A DNA stretch of 64,000 bases. It comes from Blautia argi. GTDB taxonomy: Bacteria; Bacillota; Clostridia; Lachnospirales; Lachnospiraceae. The translations under genes and the position numbers were made by a program. Of the stretch, positions 57,688-64,000 are shown piece by piece. Every line of letters begins with the position of its first letter. Positions within the stretch are counted from its first letter, which is position 1. The DNA is taken from contig NZ_CP030280.1 of the NCBI RefSeq assembly GCF_003287895.1, positions 2,486,501-2,550,500 of the forward strand. The letters run 5' to 3'. The notes under the pieces are model-generated. The model saw nothing but the letters and a program-made list of their open reading frames with translations. It did not search any database and had not been told where the DNA came from.

Positions 57688-58521
57688 GTGAAGAATTTAA
57701 AGCGACTTCTCGCAGTCATTGGAATTATCCTGTTAGCAGGTATGTATGTCCTGACTCTTGTTTTTGCCCTGACAGATAATTCTGCTGCCGGCAATATGGT
57801 TATGGCATCTCTATATGCAACTGTGATGATTCCTGTTTTGCTGTATGCCTTTTTGCTTGTACATAAATGGACACACCCCAAGAAGGAAGAAATTTCCAGA
57901 GTTCTGGAGAACACTTCTGATGTTGATACTGTCATTTTTGATATTGGGAATGTGCTTGCAAAATATGACTGGAAGAAACTGTTAAAAGAAATGAACTACG
58001 ATGAAAAGACAACGCATGCAGTTGCTGACGCTATGTTTTTAAGTAAAGACTGGGCCGAGGCTGACCGGGGTATCCGCACAGAGGAAGAAATTCTGCAGTC
58101 CTTTATTGCCAACAACCCTTCCTATGAAAAGGAAATACGGGCTACATTTTCTAAAATAGAGGATACCATTTCCGTTTATTCCTATACAAAGGATTGGCTT
58201 GCTTATTTGAAAAAACGGGGCTATAAGCTGTATTTTCTTTCCAATTTTCCGGAACCCCTGTACAGACGCTGTTTAGACAGGCTGAACTTTCTGGAACTTA
58301 TGGACGGGGGCTATATGTCCTGGCAGGTACATTTGTTAAAACCGGAACCGGAAATGTACCGGAAACTGATTCAGGATTTTCAAATTACGCCGGAAAAGGC
58401 AGTGTTTATTGACGACTACATGGATAATGTGGCAGAGGCAAGAGCGCAGGGCTTAAACGCCATACATTTCACCGGCAGAAAAAGCGCTGTACAGCAGCTG
58501 GCTGACTTCGGTGTAAAATGA
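57688..58521 (+). CDS. Membrane-anchored HAD-family hydrolase
   Basis: 277 residues from a GTG with AAGGGAG ahead. Two N-terminal hydrophobic segments (LLAVIGIILLAGMYVLTLVF and MASLYATVMIPVLLYAFLLV) precede a HAD-IA domain: TVIFDIGNVLAKYDWKK (motif I, nucleophile Asp), LYFLSNFPEPLYRR (motif II), LLKPEPEMYR (motif III Lys) and AVFIDDYMDNVAEARAQG (motif IV). The Asp+2 residue is Gly, as in YihX-like phosphatases. The anchor on this normally soluble fold is unusual. Substrate unknown. Confidence 0.85.
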   Translation: MKNLKRLLAVIGIILLAGMYVLTLVFALTDNSAAGNMVMASLYATVMIPVLLYAFLLVHKWTHPKKEEISRVLENTSDVDTVIFDIGNVLAKYDWKKLLKEMNYDEKTTHAVADAMFLSKDWAEADRGIRTEEEILQSFIANNPSYEKEIRATFSKIEDTISVYSYTKDWLAYLKKRGYKLYFLSNFPEPLYRRCLDRLNFLELMDGGYMSWQVHLLKPEPEMYRKLIQDFQITPEKAVFIDDYMDNVAEARAQGLNAIHFTGRKSAVQQLADFGVK

Positions 58522-58555
58522 CCAGCACAAAAAATTATATGATATGGTAATATAG

Positions 58556-58628
58556 AAAAGACTGCGGCAGAAAGACGAAAGGAAAAGTAACTATTTGTTC
58601 CTGATTTCGCTTTCTGCCGCAGTCTTTT
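58556..58628. terminator. Bidirectional terminator between HAD and GH2 genes
   Basis: A 19-bp perfect stem (58556-58574 with 58610-58628; core ACTGCGGCAGAAAG) with T tracts on both strands. Confidence 0.93.
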
Positions 58629-58675
58629 TCTTTTCTCTGTCCCCGTCAGACTATAGAAAAATTTTTATTTCCATT

Positions 58676-60490
58676 TTATCCGATTCTACTGCTGTGATAA
58701 CCATCGTTGATGCTCTTTATTTCCGCCAAATCACATTTTGGTTTTCTGTCATAAGTAAGCAAGCCATTAATTTCCTGTTCTACGTCTGTAAGCTGCGTAT
58801 AACAATATCCCCAAAGTCCTTCCGATGCATAAACGGCTTCCATAATTCTGCCATATTCCTCTACAAATTCATTTTGAGAATGTACTGCAGTATACCCCCA
58901 GCCCTCTTCTTCTGACACAGCAAAGGCAATCCCGCCAAATTCTGTCAGCAAAATGGGGACGTTCTCATGTGAATACCCACTGGCATAAATATCATGGCAA
59001 GTAGGGGGATTATGTAACAATGTTGCTTTTTCAGAAAGCATTTTCTGATAGTCTTTATACATCTGCCATTCCCCTTTTTGCCCATGACTATAATTATGTA
59101 TGGCACAGATATCTGTCTTTGTCATCTCCCAACCATCATTTGATATCACCAGTCTGGTCGTATCCAATGCATGAATATAATAGTACAATGCCATGGAAAA
59201 ACTCTGCTGCCTGATATCAGTACGAATATTCGGCACTCCCCAGCTTTCATTTAGGGGAACCCAGGTTATAATACAGGGGTGATTATAATCTCTTTCTATA
59301 ATTTCTCCCCAGTCTTTGAGCGTCCTGTTTACTGTCTGGTCGCTGTACATAGGAGCAGAAGCACATTCTCCCCATACCAGAAATCCCATTTTATCTGCCC
59401 AGTACAAAAATCTGCTTTCCTCTACCTTCTGATGCTTTCTGCATCCGTTAAATCCCATAGCTTTTGCCAGCTCTATATCCTGTATCAAGGCAGCATCGTC
59501 CGGCGCAGTCAAAAGACTTTCCGGCCAATACCCCTGGTCTAACACCAATTTTTGATAATAAGGCTTATTATTTAAATATACCATTCCATGCTCTGTGTGA
59601 ACTTTACGAAATCCAAAATACGAAGAAACCTTATCTGTAATTCTTCCGTCTTCTCCATTTATCATTTCAAATTCCACATCAAACAACGTGGGGGTTTCCG
59701 GCGTCCAGGAAAATCCGGCTTCATGGTAATTCGTATGGAAAATTTTTTCCTGTATCAAATCTACAGAAAAGTCCAACTTCTCTGTGTTCCAAAAGATTTC
59801 TCCCTTGGCGATTGTTTCCTTTTTCAGAGAAATTTTATACCGGATACTATCCTCTGGTGTTACCTGGTACCCCTTACAGCTTATATTTATCTTACCCTCA
59901 TCATACAAAGATGTAAATTTTACACATTCCAATCTCTTTTTCGGTACACCTTCCAGCCACACACTCTGCCAGATTCCACTGCTTGGGGTATACCAGATAC
60001 TGCGCGACTCCTCTTCCCAGAACTGTTTTCCTCTTGGAATCGTTTCATCAAACGCAGGATCATATACACGCACTGTCAGCTCCTGCTCTCCATCCGCAAG
60101 ATATGGAGTAATATTTACAGAAAAAGGGGTATAACCGCCTTTATGCTGTGCGATATATTGTCCGTTCAAATACACTTTTGCCTCATAATCTACAGCTTCA
60201 AAGTGCAAAAATATCTCTGTGTCCGTTTTTTCTTTTAACAGTTCTTCAGACAGAGTAAATTTTTTCTTGTACCAGAGAATCTCATGTACTTTCTTCCTGT
60301 GAATACCACTTTTTTCACATTGATAAACAAAGGGTACACAAATTTCCTGTTCAAATTTCCTATCTCTTTTATACCATTTTTGTAAAATCCCCTGATCGGC
60401 ATCATCAAAGGCAAAATCCCAAAATCCATTTAAACTCTGCCACTTTTCTCTGACCAGCTGCGGACGTGGATATTCCTGCTTTACTTCCAT
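58676..60490 (-). CDS. Glycoside hydrolase family 2 protein
   Basis: 604 residues without a signal peptide, so intracellular. The jelly-roll domain begins RPQLVREKWQSLNGFWDFAF and includes LHFEAVDYEAKVYLNGQYIA. An Ig-like domain follows, then the TIM barrel. The acid/base Glu is in ITWVPLNESWGVPN near 415 and the nucleophile Glu in VPILLTEFGGIAF near 525. CRKHQKVEESRFLYWADKMG lies between. It is shorter than LacZ. A beta-galactosidase, glucuronidase or other GH2 specificity cannot be decided. It is in a cluster with an isomerase, two oxidoreductases and a sugar transporter. Confidence 0.92.
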   Translation of the reverse strand: MEVKQEYPRPQLVREKWQSLNGFWDFAFDDADQGILQKWYKRDRKFEQEICVPFVYQCEKSGIHRKKVHEILWYKKKFTLSEELLKEKTDTEIFLHFEAVDYEAKVYLNGQYIAQHKGGYTPFSVNITPYLADGEQELTVRVYDPAFDETIPRGKQFWEEESRSIWYTPSSGIWQSVWLEGVPKKRLECVKFTSLYDEGKINISCKGYQVTPEDSIRYKISLKKETIAKGEIFWNTEKLDFSVDLIQEKIFHTNYHEAGFSWTPETPTLFDVEFEMINGEDGRITDKVSSYFGFRKVHTEHGMVYLNNKPYYQKLVLDQGYWPESLLTAPDDAALIQDIELAKAMGFNGCRKHQKVEESRFLYWADKMGFLVWGECASAPMYSDQTVNRTLKDWGEIIERDYNHPCIITWVPLNESWGVPNIRTDIRQQSFSMALYYYIHALDTTRLVISNDGWEMTKTDICAIHNYSHGQKGEWQMYKDYQKMLSEKATLLHNPPTCHDIYASGYSHENVPILLTEFGGIAFAVSEEEGWGYTAVHSQNEFVEEYGRIMEAVYASEGLWGYCYTQLTDVEQEINGLLTYDRKPKCDLAEIKSINDGYHSSRIG

Positions 60491-60512
60491 ATATGCTCCT
60501 CTCTCCTATGTA

Positions 60513-61368
60513 CTATAACCATTTATTCAGTATTTCCTTCAAAGCCCTGTAAGCAGTTGTATAAGCTTCCTCTCCTGACATTTTCCTCTGCTCCAGCTCT
60601 CCGTTTTGTTCCAGCGTACCAAAACCTGTAAAATCTGTCAAATGGGGTTCCAGAGATAAGAATCCCTCATATCCCTCTTCTAAAAGAGATTTTAAAATTT
60701 CCTCTACGTTCCCATCGCCATATCCGGCAGGCACTACAATTCCTGACTCTGCTTTCGCATCCTTGATATGGATATAGGAAATATAAGGCTTTAACAACTG
60801 ATACGCTTCTCTGGTGTCCTGATTACACTGAACAAAATTAGCAAAATCAAACACTGCTTTAAAATGTTCCCCATAAAACTCCTGCATGATTTCCAGACAT
60901 CTCTTGGCATTATCTCCATAGATTTCCTTCTCATTTTCATGGAGCAAAACAACTTGATGATCTCTGGCATAATCTGCAAATTTCTGCAGTCTTTCAAAAA
61001 CCTGGCTTTTATATTTTTCCGGCTCTTCCCCTTCCGGAATAAAGAAGCTAAACATACGAATATATGGTGTTTCCATAATTTTTGCAATTTCTACGGTCTT
61101 TTTATACAATTCAAAGTGTTCCTCAAAATCCTCTGTAATTAAAATCTTCCCAATAGGCGATCCTATGGAAGACAGCTTAATTTGATTTTCATCCAACTGT
61201 CTTTTAACTTCTTTTACTTCCTCCAGGCTATGCTCTACCAGTGGTTTTCCATTTACCCCGCGCATTTCAATATGAGAGATACCCAATTTTTTTATAACTT
61301 CTATCTGTGTCTTTAAATCTTCTGCAATTTCATCTGCAAATCCGCTGATTTCAATTTTATTTTTCCAT
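60513..61368 (-). pseudogene. Sugar phosphate isomerase/epimerase (xylose isomerase-like TIM barrel), frameshift at the start
   Basis: The main frame gives ISHIEMRGVNGKPLVEHSLE, VVLLHENEKEIYGDN (metal Glu), AVFDFANFVQCN, SYIHIKDAKAESG (metal His) and GFLSLEPHLTDF to the stop at 60513. Its true start is at an ATG at 61368 with AGAGGGAGAAAGAG ahead. There the frame is lost because the plus-strand T run 61360-61364 has five bases. With six it reads MEKNKIEISGFADEIAEDLK, a standard family start, and joins. A sequence error is likely; the repaired protein is about 285 residues. Confidence 0.85.
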
Positions 61369-61381
61369 ACTCTTTCTCCCT

Positions 61382-62548
61382 CTACTTGCTTCCATAAGAA
61401 TTTTCAGTATCAAAAACTACACTCTCTGCTTCTGTCTTTGTTCTGGAATTGCCTCTTCTCTTATTTAATTCCTCTAAAAACAATTCCTCATCAATCGGCA
61501 GCTCTACCGTTTCTCCAAGCCAACTGGAAAGATGAATGGCATTGGAAAGTTCCAGTCCACGGATTCCTTCCCTTCCATCTGCTACCAAGGCAGTTCCATG
61601 CAGCACAGCATCTGCAAAAGCCTTCATTACTCCCACATGCTGTTCATTCTGCCCATCTACAGGCACTTCCACAACCTCCCATTCTGGTTTATCAAAGCCC
61701 CCCTTACAGAAAGCACAATGCTGTGACAGATTTTCCTTTAACTTGTAAAAGGTCAGTTTTTCATCTTCACATACCAGTTTTCCCAGCTCTCCTGTAATTT
61801 CAAAGCGGTTTGTTCCGGGTGCATCTCCTGTAGAAGTAATAAAGACCCCTGTAGCGCCATTCGGATATTCCAGATAAGCGGTTACATCATCTTCCACCTC
61901 AATATCATGCCACAGTCCTTCTCTGCAAAAACCCCGTACCTTGGCAGGCATACCACAAATCCACTGTATCAGATCCAGATTATGAGGGCACTGATTCAAC
62001 AACACACCTCCGCCTTCTCCTTCCCAGGTTGCCCGCCAACTGCCGGAATCATAATAGCTCTGGGTTCGATACCAATCTGTAATAATCCAGTTGACACGCC
62101 GAATCACGCCCAATTCTCCATTTTCTACCATTTCGTGCATCTTCCGATAAATACAGTTGGTTCTCTGGTTAAACATCATAGCAAAAACTACCTGGCTTCT
62201 GTCCGCTGCCTCATTCATTTCCCGTACCTGTTTCGTATAGACACCTGCCGGCTTTTCACACAATACGTGAATTCCCTTTTCAAAGGCTTCCATAGCAAGT
62301 GATGGGTGCTGATAATGCGGTACTGCAATCAATACAGCCTCACAGCAGCCACTTTCTAAAAGCTGGCTTCCCTCTTCAAAAATCTGTACTGATGAGGGCA
62401 TATGTTCCCGACACCAGGTCTGTCTGGATTTTTGACGGTCTGCTACTGCTGCAAGCTCTAATGCCGGAACCTTGCCCTCCAGAATATTTTTTGCATGTGT
62501 GGTTCCCATATTTCCGATACCGATAATTCCGATTTTTACTTTATTCAT
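61382..62548 (-). CDS. Gfo/Idh/MocA family NAD(P)-dependent oxidoreductase (1)
   Basis: 388 residues. The Rossmann start KIGIIGIGNMGTTHAKNILE binds NAD(P). HVLCEKPAGVYTKQ near 95 has the catalytic Lys of the EKP motif. GGGVLLNQCPHNLDLIQWI near 185 is the substrate loop with the catalytic His; the Asp common in inositol dehydrogenases is Asn here. Family members oxidise or reduce sugars, amino sugars and inositols. The start overlaps the stop of the next oxidoreductase by 8 bp. Confidence 0.9.
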   Translation of the reverse strand: MNKVKIGIIGIGNMGTTHAKNILEGKVPALELAAVADRQKSRQTWCREHMPSSVQIFEEGSQLLESGCCEAVLIAVPHYQHPSLAMEAFEKGIHVLCEKPAGVYTKQVREMNEAADRSQVVFAMMFNQRTNCIYRKMHEMVENGELGVIRRVNWIITDWYRTQSYYDSGSWRATWEGEGGGVLLNQCPHNLDLIQWICGMPAKVRGFCREGLWHDIEVEDDVTAYLEYPNGATGVFITSTGDAPGTNRFEITGELGKLVCEDEKLTFYKLKENLSQHCAFCKGGFDKPEWEVVEVPVDGQNEQHVGVMKAFADAVLHGTALVADGREGIRGLELSNAIHLSSWLGETVELPIDEELFLEELNKRRGNSRTKTEAESVVFDTENSYGSK

Positions 62549-63581
62549 TTACACTGTCCTCCCATCTTACCACACGATTGTTTTTTGCTGAATCATATAG
62601 CCCTAACATAAGCTCAAATGTGTCCTCCGTCAAGTCAAGACTATTACAAAAAATCTTTTTCCTCTTAAGACATTCATAAAAATCCTGAATACACATGGAA
62701 TGAGAGCTTCCCCAACATTTTTTTCCAAATTGTTGTCTTTCTATCTCAAAATTATACACTTCTCTTCCCTTTTCCTGCGAGTAAACTTCCAAATATTCTC
62801 CTTCTATACAAATTTTCCCGCGAGAACATAGAATTTCCAGAAAAACAGGAGCATCTTCTGCATAAGCATTGGTAGCATAAAAACAAACCGGACGTCCTTT
62901 TATTTCCATATAGGCTTCCATTGTATCCTCCACCTCAATGATGGATTTTAAGTGATGATTTTGAATAGAGGCTTCTGCCCTCTCCGGTTTTCCTAATAAA
63001 TAGACAAGCAAATCCAAGGTATGAATCGCCTGATTTATCAATACGCCGCCACCTTCTGTACTCCATTTTCCCCGCCATTTACTTTGCTCATAATATGCTT
63101 TTTCCCGATTCCAGGTTAAAAAAGCCCTTGCCCCTTTCAGCTCTCCTAAGTATCCGCTTTCCAATAGTTTCTTTCCTTTTCTGACCGCTGGATTATATCG
63201 GTTTTGGAAACAGATTCCTACTTCTTTCTGCCATTTTTTCTTCTCTTCTTTCAACGCTTCAAATTCCGCTTTTGAAATGGCCTGCGGCTTTTCCATAAAT
63301 ACGTGAACACCCTTTTTCACTGCTTCCAGAGCCATAGAAACATGTAAATAATGCGGTGTGCAAATATGCACAACGTCTAACTGCTCTTTTTCCAACATTG
63401 TGGTAAAAGATGAATACAGATGAATCTTTTTATTTTCATATTCCTCGCTATAGGTTTCTCCTCTTTCCAAATCTATATCTGCTGCAGCCACGATTTCCAC
63501 ATCTTCTAAGCCTTTTAATGCTGCAAAATGTATTTTCGCAATATTTCCGCAGCCAACAATTCCTGTTTTTAACACCGTCAC
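62541..63581 (-). CDS. Gfo/Idh/MocA family NAD(P)-dependent oxidoreductase (2)
   Basis: 346 residues from a GTG at 63581; a second GTG at 63575 fits the ribosome site AGAGGGG better and would remove two residues. GIVGCGNIAKIHFAALKGLE is the nucleotide-binding start, HVFMEKPQAISKAE the EKP motif near 95 and GGGVLINQAIHTLDLLVYL the catalytic-His loop near 175. It is clearly related to but distinct from the neighbouring oxidoreductase, so two different sugar oxidation or reduction steps are likely. Confidence 0.9.
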   Translation of the reverse strand: MTVLKTGIVGCGNIAKIHFAALKGLEDVEIVAAADIDLERGETYSEEYENKKIHLYSSFTTMLEKEQLDVVHICTPHYLHVSMALEAVKKGVHVFMEKPQAISKAEFEALKEEKKKWQKEVGICFQNRYNPAVRKGKKLLESGYLGELKGARAFLTWNREKAYYEQSKWRGKWSTEGGGVLINQAIHTLDLLVYLLGKPERAEASIQNHHLKSIIEVEDTMEAYMEIKGRPVCFYATNAYAEDAPVFLEILCSRGKICIEGEYLEVYSQEKGREVYNFEIERQQFGKKCWGSSHSMCIQDFYECLKRKKIFCNSLDLTEDTFELMLGLYDSAKNNRVVRWEDSVNE

Positions 63582-63591
63582 CCCTCTTTTC

Positions 63592-64000
63592 TTATCCCTT
63601 TAATCCTGAAGTGGCAATTCCGTCAACCAGATATTTCTGAAATATAATAAAAATTGTCACAATTGGTATCAATGATAAAACAGCCATTGCAAACATTGCC
63701 CCATAATCGGAAGACGAACTTGGATCGGCAAAAAGTTTCAATGCCAATGCAACCGGATATTTTTTCGCATCATCAATATATAACAATGCAGACATAAAAT
63801 CGTCCCATCTCCACATAAAGGAAAAAATTCCTCCTGTTATCAAAGCCGGTGAAATCAATGGCAGCATCACTCTTGTGAAGATTCCATAATAAGAACACCC
63901 GTCAATTTTCGCCGCCTCATCAAGTTCTCTCGGAATTCCATTAATAAAGTTCATAATCAGATAAATAAAGAAACCCTGTACTGCAAAACAAAACGGTACA
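63592..64000 (-). CDS. Carbohydrate ABC transporter permease, MalG type (partial, 5' end outside window)
   Basis: The last 136 residues of a binding-protein-dependent permease; the frame is open to the window edge (VPFCFAVQGFFIYLIMNF). The EAA loop GIPRELDEAAKIDGCSYYGI and VMLPLISPALIT contact the ATPase. Three hydrophobic segments follow, and the protein ends LVDGIATSGLKG, a typical MalG-like tail. It would import the glycoside handled by the downstream enzymes. Confidence 0.92.
   Translation of the reverse strand, partial: VPFCFAVQGFFIYLIMNFINGIPRELDEAAKIDGCSYYGIFTRVMLPLISPALITGGIFSFMWRWDDFMSALLYIDDAKKYPVALALKLFADPSSSSDYGAMFAMAVLSLIPIVTIFIIFQKYLVDGIATSGLKG

Overview
The window looks like chromosome from a low-to-moderate GC, Gram-positive, spore-forming Firmicute, most likely of the Lachnospiraceae (Blautia/Dorea-like). 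The genus is an inference from protein character and gene order, not from any search. Supporting signs are CodY, a T-box leader, HrcA with two perfect CIRCE operators, a pro-sequence-less sporulation sigma factor of the SigK type, the IreB-RuvX-DUF1292-RNase J-YlbF-MltG-TrmR-U32 gene order, a DarA-type c-di-AMP receptor, and a GntR/YtrA-type ABC operon. No prophage, integrase, IS element, rRNA or CRISPR array is visible.

Layout. 1-395: 5' part of an SsuC/TauC-type ABC permease. 662-5089: amino-sugar block (class II aldolase, nagA, nagB-like) with a divergent, frameshifted LacI regulator; a shared 15-bp operator-like word lies upstream of both nagB and the permease. 5161-6523: folA (frameshifted) and thyA, preceded by an unusual array of promoter-like TATAAT boxes, each followed immediately by a palindrome. 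6807-8525: SNF-family transporter under a T-box. 8687-15188: VanZ-like protein, birA, and a complete BMP/nucleoside-type ABC importer (lipoprotein, ATPase, two permeases). 15303-22660: hydrolase, polyferredoxin, DarA, tRNA-Gly, M20 amidohydrolase, nitroreductase, YtrA-like operon, amidase. 22838-33727: guaB, groESL, codY, topA-dprA-comM, sigK. 33701-40584: conserved tRNA/RNA-modification and RNA-decay block ending in mtaB. 40751-47410: HPr-like protein, thiI, cysteine desulfurase, rsmE, prmA and AEC transporter. 46241-53335: hrcA-grpE-dnaK-dnaJ and uvrB. 53366-55776: wreckage of a restriction-modification-like island. 55877-58521: SEC-C protein, M14 carboxypeptidase and HAD protein. 58676-64000: glycoside utilisation cluster (GH2, TIM-barrel isomerase, two Gfo/Idh/MocA oxidoreductases, sugar ABC permease).

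How parts work together. nagA, nagB and the aldolase would feed GlcNAc-6-P into glycolysis. ThyA and FolA form the dTMP/folate cycle. Cysteine desulfurase and ThiI supply sulfur for 4-thiouridine and thiamine. TrmR with the U32 protein would make 5-methoxyuridine at tRNA position 34, and MtaB makes ms2t6A37. HrcA/CIRCE ties the two chaperone operons together. The right-hand cluster combines a glycosidase with two NAD(P)-dependent sugar oxidoreductases and an isomerase, a set that suggests an oxidative route for breaking down an unusual glycoside.

Quality caution: four otherwise conserved genes (lacI-type, folA, trmR, sugar isomerase) each carry a single-base frameshift, three of them in homopolymer runs. 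This points to consensus sequence errors rather than real gene loss. The decay in 53366-55776 is different in kind (deletions and nonsense codons) and looks genuine.
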